Shown: positions 8,724 through 17,200 of the stretch, piece by piece
Layout: the number at the start of each line of letters is the position of its first letter
How positions within the stretch are numbered: the stretch's first letter is position 1
NCBI GenBank assembly: GCA_023231075.1
Contig: JALNWC010000003.1
Location: forward strand, 1 to 32,086
Source: Rhodoferax sp.
GTDB lineage: Bacteria > Pseudomonadota > Gammaproteobacteria > Burkholderiales > Burkholderiaceae_C
DNA length: 32,086 nt
Direction of reading: 5' to 3'
Made by a program: the position numbers and the translations under genes
Notes under the pieces: model-generated
What the model was told of the DNA's origin: nothing
Databases searched by the model: none
What the model saw: the letters and a program-made list of their open reading frames with translations, nothing else

Positions 8724-10676
8724 ATGAACACTCCCAATAATAAAATCGCGATCCCCAGGGATCTGGGTCGTCGCAATTTCCTCAACAAAACCGCAATTGC
8801 CGGCCTCGCCGGGGCTGGCTTGTCGGCCGGCCTGGTTGGCTGCAACAAGACGGCCGGTCCGGCTGCAACCGGCAGTCCCGCTGTGGCGACACCAGAACCG
8901 GCCAAGAGTGGTGCGGTCGATTACTCAGCCTACGAGGTGCATCCCGGCCAACTCGATACCTATTACTCGTTTTCTTCCGGCGGTCACTCGGGCGAAGTTC
9001 GTATCTATGGTCTGCCCTCCGGCCGTTTGTTCAAGCGCATTCCGGTGTTCAACATTGACTGTCTCGTCGGCTGGGGTATCACCAACGAGTCGAAGAAGAT
9101 CATGGGCACCAACGCGGACGGCAGCCTGAAATACTTCACGGGTGATACCCATCACGTGCATCCGTCCTACACCGACGGAACCTACAACGGCAAACACCTT
9201 TTCGTCAATGACAAAATCCACGGTCGCATCGCGCGCGTGCGGCTCGATACCATGGAGTGCGACAAGATCACCGAATTGCCCAACGTCCAGGGTTTCCACG
9301 GGATTTTCCCTGACAAGCGCGATCCGGTTGACGAAAAGATCAACTACACAACCCGCGTTTTTTGCGGCAACGAGTTCCACATTCCCCAGCCCAATGACGG
9401 CCGCGACCTCAACGACCCGAGCAAGTATTTCTGCCTGTTCACGTGTATCGATGCGGAAACCCTGGAGCCACGCTGGCAGGTTAAGGTAGACGGCAACATG
9501 GATTTGGTGGCGACCTCCTACGACGGCAAACTGGCCTGCTCCAATCAATACAACATGGAGAATGGCGCCCACTATGAGGACATGATGTCGATCGAGCGCG
9601 ACTCCTGCATCTTCTTCAACATTGCCCGCATCGAGGCAGCCGTCAAGGCCGGGAAAACATTTTTCATCGGCAAATCCAAGGTCCCGGTGGTGGACGGCAC
9701 CAAATCCGCCAACGCAGACCCGAAGACCGCGCTGACCTGCTATGTGCCGACACCAAAAAACCCGCACGGCGTCAACGCCAGCCCGGACGGCAAGTACTAC
9801 GCCTGCTCCGGCAAGCTCTCGCCGACGGCCACCCTGATTGAGCATGCTTTGGTACTGAAATGGTTCGACGGTGAACTCAAGGAACCCCGCGACACCGTGG
9901 TCGCCGAACCCGAAATTGGCCTGGGCCCACTGCACACCGGTTTCGACAACAAGGGCAACGCCTATACGACGCTCTTCCTGGACAGCCAGATCGTCAAGTG
10001 GAACCTCGAGGCCGCCATCAAATCCTTCAAGGGTGATAAAGCGGCCAAGCCGGTGGTGGACCGCATCGACGTCCAATACCAGCCAGGCCACGGTTTTACG
10101 TCCATGGGCGAGACCAAGAATGCCGACGGCAAATTCTTCCTGTCGGACAACAAGTTCTCCAAGGACCGCTTCCTGCCGGTTGGACCGCTGCACCCGGAAA
10201 CCGCGCAACTGATTGACATCAGCGGCGACAAGATGAAGCTCGTGGCCGACCACTCGGTGTACTCCGAGCCGCATGACTCCATCATCATTCCACGCGAGCT
10301 GATCAGGACCCGGCAGGTCTATGACATCAACGAGTTCCCCAACGCGGTCAAGGATGCCAAGGAATGTCGTGTCGAGCGCAAAGGCAAGAAGGTGACGGTC
10401 TACCTGACATCCCAGGCGCCAACCTTCGGACTGCGCGAGTGGACGGTCAAGAAAGGCGATGAGGTCACCATCATTCTCACCAACCTGGACAAGGTAGAGG
10501 ATCTGACCCATGGCTTTGCCATCCCGAACTACAACATCAACTTTATTGTCAACCCGCAGGAGACCAAATCAGTCACCTTCAAGGCCGACAAGCCCGGTGT
10601 CTATTGGTGCTACTGCACCAACTTCTGCCATGCACTGCACCTCGAGATGCGTTCGCGCATGCTGGTGGAAGCCTGA
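8724..10676 (+). CDS. nosZ: nitrous-oxide reductase, clade I (Tat-dependent)
   Basis: 650 aa, normal for the family. The twin-arginine signal GRRNFLNKTAIAGLAG (residues 15-30) marks the Tat-exported clade I type. The seven-bladed propeller carries CuZ histidines, including DTHHVHPSYTDGTYNG near residue 139. The C-terminal cupredoxin domain has the binuclear CuA motif CTNFCHALHLEM (Cys631, Cys635, His639, Met642), with a further His near 595 (LTHGF). The enzyme reduces N2O to N2 in the periplasm as the last step of denitrification. ATG 8724 follows AAAGGA. It is 53 bases after nosR, so probably the same operon. All key residues seen are intact. Confidence 0.97.
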   Translation: MNTPNNKIAIPRDLGRRNFLNKTAIAGLAGAGLSAGLVGCNKTAGPAATGSPAVATPEPAKSGAVDYSAYEVHPGQLDTYYSFSSGGHSGEVRIYGLPSGRLFKRIPVFNIDCLVGWGITNESKKIMGTNADGSLKYFTGDTHHVHPSYTDGTYNGKHLFVNDKIHGRIARVRLDTMECDKITELPNVQGFHGIFPDKRDPVDEKINYTTRVFCGNEFHIPQPNDGRDLNDPSKYFCLFTCIDAETLEPRWQVKVDGNMDLVATSYDGKLACSNQYNMENGAHYEDMMSIERDSCIFFNIARIEAAVKAGKTFFIGKSKVPVVDGTKSANADPKTALTCYVPTPKNPHGVNASPDGKYYACSGKLSPTATLIEHALVLKWFDGELKEPRDTVVAEPEIGLGPLHTGFDNKGNAYTTLFLDSQIVKWNLEAAIKSFKGDKAAKPVVDRIDVQYQPGHGFTSMGETKNADGKFFLSDNKFSKDRFLPVGPLHPETAQLIDISGDKMKLVADHSVYSEPHDSIIIPRELIRTRQVYDINEFPNAVKDAKECRVERKGKKVTVYLTSQAPTFGLREWTVKKGDEVTIILTNLDKVEDLTHGFAIPNYNINFIVNPQETKSVTFKADKPGVYWCYCTNFCHALHLEMRSRMLVEA

Positions 10677-10747
10677 GTGACGGCGGCACAGCGCTTGGCG
10701 CAGAGTCCTGGGGTGCCGCACACGCTGGATGGCCAGGTGGGACTGAA

Positions 10748-12046
10748 GTGTCTGCACTGAAGCACTGGTCTGCAAGGCTGGCCCTGGCCGTGCGCGCCAC
10801 GGCGCTGCTAGTCGCTTCGCTGCTGGTCGCGGGCGTCGCAGCGGCCGCAGAGATCCGGGTCCATCCGGGCGACTCCATCTCGGCGGCAGTGGCGCGCGCC
10901 AAACCCGGTGATACGGTGGCGATTGAGCGCGGTCGCTACCAGAACAACCTGCGCATCGACAAGCCCCTGAAGCTTGTCGGCATTAACCGGCCAACCATCA
11001 GCGGCGGCCTCGCGGGCGACACGATTCGCATCGTTTCGCCGGACGTCAGCGTCGAGGGTCTGATCGTCACGGACAGCGGTGATCGCCTGGGCGACCAAAA
11101 TGCGGGCATCTACATCCAGCCCGGTTCGGACCGTGCAGCCATCAAGCATTGCGACATCGCCTACAGTCTGTTTGGGCTTTGGATCGAAGGGGCCAAGGAC
11201 GTCCAGGTCATCGGCAACCGGATCACCGGCAAGCGTGACTACGCGTCGGCCCAGCGAGGCAATGGCATTCAGCTTTACAACACCACCGGTGCCCAGATCA
11301 TCGGCAACGAGATCAGCTTCGCGCGCGATGGTATCTACGTCGATGTTTCCTATCACGCGATTTTTCGTGGCAACAAGATTCACGACGTGCGCTACGGAAC
11401 CCACTACATGAACTCCCACTTCAACACCTGGGAGGACAACGAGTCTTATCACAACCGAAACGGTCTGGCGCTCATGATGACGCGCAACCTGATCGTGCGC
11501 AACAATCGCACCTGGGGCAATTCAGACGTCGGCATCATGCTGCGCACGATCCAGGATTCGGTCATCGAGGGCAACGTGGTAGCGGGCAACCGCCGCGGTT
11601 TTTTTATCTATGACGCTGAATACAATGCGCTCCGCAATAATCTGATCATTGACAACGATGTCGGCGCGCATGTGTGGGCCGGCTCGATTCACAACGAGGT
11701 CGAAGGCAACGATTTTCTGCGCAACCGGGAGCAGGTGCGTTACGTCGCAGCGAAGGACGTCCCCTGGGGTGTCAAGACCGGCAACTACTGGAGCAACTAC
11801 GTCGGCTGGGACCGCGATGGCAATGGCATCGGCGACGTGCCCTACGAAGCCAACGACGTGGTGGACCGTCTGGTTTGGCGCCTGCCGGTGGTCAAGCTCC
11901 TGCTCAACAGCCCGGCCATTCAAACCCTGCGGCTGATCGCGCAACAGTTTCCCCTGCTGCGCTCACCCAGCATCGTGGACGGCAAGCCGCACATGCAACC
12001 CACCCACAGCAACTGGAGTCAATGGATTGGCAAACAAAGTAATTGA
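10748..12046 (+). CDS. nosD: NosD, periplasmic copper-site maturation protein
   Basis: 432 aa from GTG 10748, chosen because AGGTGGG precedes it and a signal peptide follows directly (LALAVRATALLVASLLVAGV, cleavage near AAAA-E). The open frame extends further upstream into nosZ, which is unlikely to be translated. The mature protein is a right-handed parallel beta-helix of CASH/carbohydrate-binding repeats, seen as repeated short Asn-rich turns (NRITGKRDY, NEISFARDG, NKIHDVRYG, NVVAGNRRG). NosD works with the ABC transporter NosFY in assembling the CuZ centre of NosZ. Its end overlaps nosF by 20 bases. Confidence 0.93.
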   Translation: MSALKHWSARLALAVRATALLVASLLVAGVAAAAEIRVHPGDSISAAVARAKPGDTVAIERGRYQNNLRIDKPLKLVGINRPTISGGLAGDTIRIVSPDVSVEGLIVTDSGDRLGDQNAGIYIQPGSDRAAIKHCDIAYSLFGLWIEGAKDVQVIGNRITGKRDYASAQRGNGIQLYNTTGAQIIGNEISFARDGIYVDVSYHAIFRGNKIHDVRYGTHYMNSHFNTWEDNESYHNRNGLALMMTRNLIVRNNRTWGNSDVGIMLRTIQDSVIEGNVVAGNRRGFFIYDAEYNALRNNLIIDNDVGAHVWAGSIHNEVEGNDFLRNREQVRYVAAKDVPWGVKTGNYWSNYVGWDRDGNGIGDVPYEANDVVDRLVWRLPVVKLLLNSPAIQTLRLIAQQFPLLRSPSIVDGKPHMQPTHSNWSQWIGKQSN

Positions 12047-12938
12047 AGTCCACCAGATCACCAAGCACTACGGCTTGATCCAGGCGGTGGACGGCGTGGA
12101 CCTTGCGGTCGAGGCCGGCGAAGTGTTTGGCCTGATCGGGCACAACGGTGCCGGCAAAAGCACCTTGTTCAAGATGATGCTGGGCTTGATCCCGGCCACC
12201 TCGGGCGAGATCCGGATTGACGGCGCGCCGGTTCGCGGCGAGGAATTCCGCCGCGTGCGCCGCCACCTCGGCTACCTGCCCGAGAACGTCGTCTTCTACG
12301 ACAATCTCAGCGGCCTGGAGACCCTCGCCTTCTTCGCCCGCCTGAAAGGGGTTGACCTGGGCGAATGTGCTCCGCTGCTGGAGCGGGTCGGGCTTACCGC
12401 TGCGGCCAAGCGGCGCGTCAAGGGCTACTCGAAGGGCATGCGCCAGCGCCTGGGCTTCGCGCAGGCCCTGCTCGGCAAGCCCAAACTATTGTTCCTCGAC
12501 GAGCCGACCACGGGCCTCGATCCCGAGGGCATTCGCGAGTTCTATCGCATCCTGAAGGAGATGAGGAGCGCGGGGGCGACCATCATCCTGACCTCCCACA
12601 TTCTGTCGGAAATCCAGGAACGGGTCGACCGTCTCGCCATCATGAAGACCGGCAAGATTCAAGCCATTGGCACCGTCCAGTCGTTACGGGAGAAGATGGC
12701 GCTGCCCCTGCGGTTCGAACTGCGGCTCGCGCCGGGCGCGGAAATCGAATTGCGGCGGATCGTCGACACGCTGGAGGGTGCCCAGCTCAGCGAAGACGGC
12801 GAGCGGGTCACGGTCCATTGCCAGCGCGAAGCCAAAATGCCGGTTCTCCAGGCCCTGGCAGCGCTCGATGGCCGGATAAGCGATTTACACATCCACGAGC
12901 CGTCTCTTGAGGACGTGTTTCTAGGCTATTCGGGATGA
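12027..12938 (+). CDS. nosF: NosF, ABC transporter ATP-binding subunit
   Basis: 303 aa with complete ABC ATPase motifs: Walker A GHNGAGKST near residue 38, signature YSKGMRQRLGFAQ near 133, Walker B LLFLDEPTTGLD near 155, and the switch His in LTSHILSE near 190. With NosY it forms the inner-membrane transporter that, with NosD, supports copper-sulfur cluster assembly in NosZ. The start is TTG 12027, inside the end of nosD, with GGAG at 12015-12018; no better in-frame start covers the conserved first strand (VIEVHQITKHYG). The overlap implies translational coupling with nosD. Confidence 0.93.
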   Translation: MANKVIEVHQITKHYGLIQAVDGVDLAVEAGEVFGLIGHNGAGKSTLFKMMLGLIPATSGEIRIDGAPVRGEEFRRVRRHLGYLPENVVFYDNLSGLETLAFFARLKGVDLGECAPLLERVGLTAAAKRRVKGYSKGMRQRLGFAQALLGKPKLLFLDEPTTGLDPEGIREFYRILKEMRSAGATIILTSHILSEIQERVDRLAIMKTGKIQAIGTVQSLREKMALPLRFELRLAPGAEIELRRIVDTLEGAQLSEDGERVTVHCQREAKMPVLQALAALDGRISDLHIHEPSLEDVFLGYSG

Positions 12939-12945
12939 GAACATC

Positions 12946-13773
12946 ATGACTTTTGCAATCGAACCCAAACAGATCGGCATCATCGCCGCCAAAGAATTCC
13001 GCGAGCGCATCCGTAACCGCTGGGTGCTCGCGGTGACCACCGTCTTTACCGCCTTCGCTCTGGTCATCGCCTATTTTGGCTCGGCGCAGCAAGGGGCCGT
13101 CGGCTTCAGCAGCATCGAAGTCACCATTGCCAGCCTGGTCAGCCTGGTCATCTACCTGATCCCGCTGATCGCCTTGATTCTTGGCTTTGACGCCATCGTT
13201 GGCGAGCGCGAGCGCGGCTCTCTGGACCTGCTGCTGTCGATGCCGATCACGCGCCTCGAACTGCTGCTGGGCAAGTTCCTCGGTCTGTCCGCGGCCCTGG
13301 CCTGTTCCACCGTGATGGGCTTCGGTCTGGTCGGTCTGCTGCTCGGCTTCAAGCTGCCGCCTTCTGCCTGGTATCACTATGCCGGCTTCATGCTGAGTTC
13401 AGTGCTGCTGGGCATGGCCTTCCTCAGCCTGGCGGTCATGGTTTCGGTCTTCGCGGCGGACCGCACCCGGGCCAGCGGCGGCGCCATTGCCCTGTGGTTT
13501 TTCTTCGTCCTGGTCTACGACCTGATCCTGCTGGGCGCGCTGGTCGTCAGCGGCGGTGCGGTCGCCACCGATGCCTTCCCCTATCTGCTGCTCCTCAACC
13601 CGGCTGACGTCTTTCGCATCCTCAATATCTTCGGGCTTGAAGAGGTTCGAACCCTTTACGGCTTGACCACGGTCTTCCCCGAGCGGCTCGCCAACCCGGG
13701 GCTGCTCGGCGCGGTCATGCTCGCCTGGATCACCCTGCCCCTGGCCGTCGCCAACTGGAAATTTCGCCAATGA
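12946..13773 (+). CDS. nosY: NosY, ABC transporter permease
   Basis: 275 aa with six likely membrane helices. The opening IGIIAAKEFRERIRNRWVLAVT is typical of ABC-2 type permeases, and the GFDAIVGERERGSLDLLLSMPITR loop after the first helices is conserved in NosY. Partner of NosF in the inner membrane; with NosD it contributes to copper-site maturation of NosZ. It begins 7 bases after nosF and overlaps nosL by 4 bases (ATGA), so translation is coupled. Confidence 0.93.
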   Translation: MTFAIEPKQIGIIAAKEFRERIRNRWVLAVTTVFTAFALVIAYFGSAQQGAVGFSSIEVTIASLVSLVIYLIPLIALILGFDAIVGERERGSLDLLLSMPITRLELLLGKFLGLSAALACSTVMGFGLVGLLLGFKLPPSAWYHYAGFMLSSVLLGMAFLSLAVMVSVFAADRTRASGGAIALWFFFVLVYDLILLGALVVSGGAVATDAFPYLLLLNPADVFRILNIFGLEEVRTLYGLTTVFPERLANPGLLGAVMLAWITLPLAVANWKFRQ

Positions 13774-14315
13774 AAACATCTCACACCCCCAAGCTGCGTG
13801 CCACCGCTATCGCATTCACCTTCGCCCTGGCATTGACCGGCGCTGCTGTCCTGGGCGGCTGCAGCAAGAACGAACCGGCTTCTCTCCAACCGATCGAGAT
13901 CAGTCGCGACACCAGCTGCAGCCTGGACGGCATGACGCTGATGGACTATCCCGGGCCGAAGGCGCAGATGCAATACGATCATGGCGAGCCTGACTTTTTT
14001 TGTGACACGGTCGAGATGTTCTCGATCTACCTGAAGCCCGAGCAGCAACAACGCGTGCGCGCCGTCTTCGTGCAGGACATGGCGCAAGCCGACTGGAACA
14101 ATCCGGTGGGCCACTGGATTGATGCCAAGACCGCCTTCTACGTGGCCGGCTCCAAACGCCTGGGCTCCATGGGGCCAACGCTGGCATCATTTGCCAGCGA
14201 GGCCGACGCCGGCAAATTCGCCGCCAAGGAAGGCGGCAAGGTTTATCGGTTCCAGCAGATCACCCCCGACATGGTCGTCCTCGACGGCGGGGTTCTCAAA
14301 GATCAAAAAATGTAA
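13770..14315 (+). CDS. nosL: NosL, copper-binding lipoprotein
   Basis: 181 aa. A lipoprotein signal ends in LGGC (about residues 27-30). The mature domain holds CSLDGM, the conserved Cys-x-x-x-Gly-Met copper(I) site of NosL, and the C-terminal YRFQQITPDMV stretch. NosL delivers copper to apo-NosZ in the periplasm together with the NosDFY machinery. The 4-base overlap with nosY indicates coupling. Confidence 0.92.
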   Translation: MKTSHTPKLRATAIAFTFALALTGAAVLGGCSKNEPASLQPIEISRDTSCSLDGMTLMDYPGPKAQMQYDHGEPDFFCDTVEMFSIYLKPEQQQRVRAVFVQDMAQADWNNPVGHWIDAKTAFYVAGSKRLGSMGPTLASFASEADAGKFAAKEGGKVYRFQQITPDMVVLDGGVLKDQKM

Positions 14316-14325
14316 GAGGAATTTC

Positions 14326-14598
14326 GTGAGCAACTTTTTTGAAAAACTACCGTTTGAGGCGGCACAGGAGCTGGAGCAGCTGAGCCGCATCGCATTCGAA
14401 TTGCGCGAGGGCCGCAAGCGCTTGCTGCAACAACATGATGCCGACAGCGAGGAGGCTTTGCTGGCGCTTGTCAGCAGCGGCGCCGTCGCCGAGCACCCTG
14501 GCTACGATCACTACCTCGGCGCCCGTATTCTCTCCAAGACGCAGCAAGCGGTGCGTAAGCAGTTGCAGGCGGTCATGGGGGAACTGGGAGGCCAATGA
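14326..14598 (+). CDS. small cytoplasmic protein of the nos operon tail, possible antitoxin partner
   Basis: 90 aa from GTG 14326 behind AAGAGGA. Mostly helical and charged (FEAAQELEQLSRIAFELREGRKRLLQ), with no signal or membrane segment and no recognised domain. It starts 10 bases after nosL and overlaps the next gene by 4 bases (ATGA), so it is very probably translated as part of the operon. The downstream protein resembles TumE toxins, whose partner is a small protein encoded alongside; an antitoxin role is therefore possible but rests on position only. Alternatively both are unrecognised accessory proteins of N2O respiration. Confidence 0.65.
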   Translation: MSNFFEKLPFEAAQELEQLSRIAFELREGRKRLLQQHDADSEEALLALVSSGAVAEHPGYDHYLGARILSKTQQAVRKQLQAVMGELGGQ

Positions 14599-14957
14599 TG
14601 CTGCACAACGCCCTCAAGGAAGCCATCGACTCTCAATTCGCCGAAGCCATAACGGAACCCGCCGAGCTTTGCCAGGATGCGCTGCTGGTGCGCCTGGACA
14701 ACGGCGTCGTCATCGAACTGCGGATCGCCAGCGCCGAGGAATATGCCATCGCCTGGCGTTGGGGTGACACAGAATTGCGCATCGACACAGCACCCCTGCA
14801 TCCGCAACTCTCCACCTACCCCAACCACTTGCATACCGGCGAAGGTCAGCTGCTGCCCGATCCGCTCACCCAACCCGGCCGCGATCCTTGGGACAACGTC
14901 AGCGCTGTGATCACGGCACTCATCGGCGATCCCCTGCTGCAGTCCCATCGGGAGTAG
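14595..14957 (+). CDS. TumE-like (DUF6516-type) small protein
   Basis: 120 aa. The pattern LDNGVVIELRIA, YAIAWRWGDTELRIDTAPLHPQLSTYPNHLHTGEG, then a short acidic stretch and C-terminal helix matches my recollection of the TumE/DUF6516 toxin family: a beta-rich core with a DNAPHH-like turn followed by FPHHxH. I could not test this by search. It is coupled to the preceding small gene (ATGA). Either a toxin-antitoxin pair lies inside the nos transcript, or the family has a non-toxic role here. It is the last gene before a long non-coding stretch and mobile DNA. Confidence 0.6.
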   Translation: MMLHNALKEAIDSQFAEAITEPAELCQDALLVRLDNGVVIELRIASAEEYAIAWRWGDTELRIDTAPLHPQLSTYPNHLHTGEGQLLPDPLTQPGRDPWDNVSAVITALIGDPLLQSHRE

Positions 14958-15504
14958 GTACTTTTGCGCTAATCGAACGCCAGACTCAAACGATTGAACC
15001 TGAGCGGCGGCACGCTGCTTATTGCTCAGCTGCTGGTACTCGACGCAACCCCGACCCTGGCAACGTCGCGGAATGACCCCAGTCTGGCGGTTTCAAGGTG
15101 AGCTTACTTCAGCGAGCTATGATTTTTTTGGCACCAAGTTGCCCTTCACGAGCGCGGCTGACTGGAAACCAACTTAGGCAATTTGGCTGCCAGAAAGCAG
15201 CCGTTGACGAATAACCGCAAACGCTCACTTGTCTCGGACTTCTCCGTTGCCAATGTCAGCAATGTGGATCTGTCGAGGGGAACAGAAGGGCCTCTTACTG
15301 GAAGTCCGCGGTCAATCCGATGAGCATTCCATGGTGGCCTCAATGGCCGGTATCCGGCAGGCATTTCGGCGAACTGAAATTCGGCTTTGGAACCTTATGC
15401 ACATCTCTGCATAATGCAGAGAGTCTTTAGCCTGGCGGCTGCGGCGCGCAGTTGCTAATCAACGCGGATGCGGTTTTTCCGCAGTCGGTAGGCTAAAGAT
15501 CCCG
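14958..15504. other. non-coding stretch after the nos operon
   Basis: About 550 bases with no convincing gene. Two structures stand out: a perfect 9-1-9 palindrome, TCTCTGCATAATGCAGAGA (15404-15422), and an inverted repeat CTTTAGCC/GGCTAAAG (15425-15432 and 15491-15498) enclosing the small hairpin GCGGTTTTTCCGC. No clear rho-independent terminator for the nos operon was found. Confidence 0.5.
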
Positions 15505-15518
15505 TTGGACTAAACCGC
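15505..15518. repeat. 14-bp inverted repeat, left copy
   Basis: TTGGACTAAACCGC; its exact reverse complement is at 21513-21526. The two copies enclose the integrase/IS91 unit. Confidence 0.7.
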
Positions 15519-15790
15519 CAGTGAGCTGCTGGGGTGCTATGGGTATTGAATCCACGGTTGCCTGTTCTGGGCAGCGACACAAACGTTAAATCCCGATAAG
15601 GCTTCAGGCTTCGTTATGGGCGGATGTGCGGTTTGACATCGGAGCTGTTGTTGCGAATGGGGCTTCAACCATTGCCAGCCAAGCGTGCCGATGCGACCCC
15701 AGTGGTGTTGACCATGAACATACGAAGTCATCCACACCGCTCTCCAGCTTGGGAATTGAGAGGCGTCAGTGTTCAGTATCGGGTAGTCAT

Positions 15791-17001
15791 TCATGAGGTT
15801 TTGGCCGGTGGACCACGAGGCAAAACACCTGCAGTGAAAGACTCGATGCGCACCATCTGCCCCTTGCTGCAATGCGGGCAGTCACGCAGCGAAAACCCAG
15901 TCAGACGCTGATACCGGTCACGGTAATCGAGCGTTTGATCTGGCGCATCTCCTGCCGCCACGGGCGCTGATGCCCCCAGCAACTTGCGACACAAGTCAAT
16001 CTTGACCTGGCGATAACGGTTGGCCAGAAATCCATAACTTCGGATGCGCTGAAACCCAGATGGCAGAACGTGCAACAGGAATCGGCGAATGAACTCTTGG
16101 GCCTCCAGGCGCATGGTCTTGTTCTTTGACTCATGGCGATAGTCCTCTTCCAGGCAAATGTGACTGCGCCGTCACTGAAATCAAGCAAACGGTTGTTGGA
16201 AATTGCCACCCGATGGGTATAGCGCCCCAAATATTCCAACACCTGCTTGGGGCCACCAAAAGGCGGTTTGGCGTAAACCACCCATTCGGCTTGAGTGGCA
16301 GGAGCAAGGTATTTGGCAAAAGCCAAACGATCCAGCAGACCCTCAAGGCTGTTGAAGAAATCCAACTCACCCCCATCGAATGCCTGCTGCAAGTATTCAA
16401 GAAACAGGCGACGAAACAGCCGCGACAGCACCCGAACCGGCAGGAAGAAGCCGGCGCGACAGGCAACCCAGCGCTGACCATCCGCAGAGATACCCCCGCC
16501 GGGTACCACGCAGTGCAAGTGCGGATGGTGCAGCAAGTTCTGACCCCAGGTGTGCAAAATGGCGATGAAGCCAATCTCGGCACCCAGGTGTTTGGAGTCA
16601 GCACCAATGGTTCGCAATGTTTGGGCAGTAGCCTGAAACAGAATGTTGTAGACCACCTCCTTGTTCTGATACGCGATCGCGGCGACTTCCTGTGGCACGG
16701 TAAACACCACATGGAAATACGCCACCGGCAGCAGTTCGACTTGTCGGTCAGACAACCACTGGGCACGCGCCAACGACTGGCACTTGGGACAGTGACGATT
16801 TCTGCAGCTGTTGTACGCAATGCGCTGGTGGCCGCAGGCATCGCATTCTTCAACATGACCACCCAATGCCGCCGTTCTGCATTGCTCAATGGCGCTCATG
16901 ACACGGCGTTGTCCCCGGCTGAGCGTGGCCGCGTGTTGCATACGATAGGCAGGGCCGCAATGGCGAAAGATGTCCGCCATCTCCAGCCCGGCAGGGCGCA
17001 A
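15791..17001 (-). pseudogene. IS91 family transposase, frameshifted near the C-terminus
   Basis: The N-terminal zinc-binding region has CDACGHQRIAYNSCRNRHCPKC near residues 55-75. The relaxase-like core has HPHLHCVVPGGG (the HUH motif) and YLGRYTHRVAIS (the tyrosine pair), so it is a rolling-circle Y2 transposase. The frame starts at TTG 17001 (RPAGLEMADIFRH) or ATG 16980. Near 16144-16150 the coding strand reads TGGAAGAGGACTATC. A two-base insertion (AG) shifts the frame, and the normal ending (DYRHESKNKTMRLEAQEFIR and on to 15791) continues in another frame. The catalytic motifs lie before the shift, but about 105 C-terminal residues are lost. Confidence 0.85.
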
Positions 17002-17049
17002 GGTCAGACCTCAGAAATGAGTTGTCGTACTGGCTGCGTATTCCGGCGA

Positions 17050-17076
17050 CTATGCATAGACGTCAACTATGCGTAG
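17050..17076 (+). repeat. RIT1 left end, two recombinase arm sites
   Basis: CTATGCATAG and CTATGCGTAG separated by 7 bases. The first arm is a perfect palindrome and the second nearly so, so the pair can be read as either direct or inverted arms. Matches the right end at 20503-20528 in inverted orientation. Confidence 0.75.
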
Positions 17077-17200
17077 TTCATCTCGGTCTCCCTGGCTAGG
17101 GTAAATTTCTTCGTGGGGCGATCGACGCATTGCCTTGATGCACTAGACATAGTCCTTTCGTTCTGGTGCAGTGGTATTCCTACTTCTGGAGACCACAATC

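Noticed and set aside
8925..10511. Long open frame (528 codons) antisense to nosZ
   Set aside because: Shadow of a high-GC coding gene; no ribosome site or recognisable domain, and nosZ on the other strand is certain.
15425..15498. CTTTAGCC...GGCTAAAG pair as an integron attC site
   Set aside because: The ends lack the GTTRRRY/RYYYAAC core and no integron integrase or cassette lies nearby.
16126..17076. Plus-strand frame opposite the IS91 transposase
   Set aside because: Opposite a gene with clear HUH and tyrosine motifs; no independent support.
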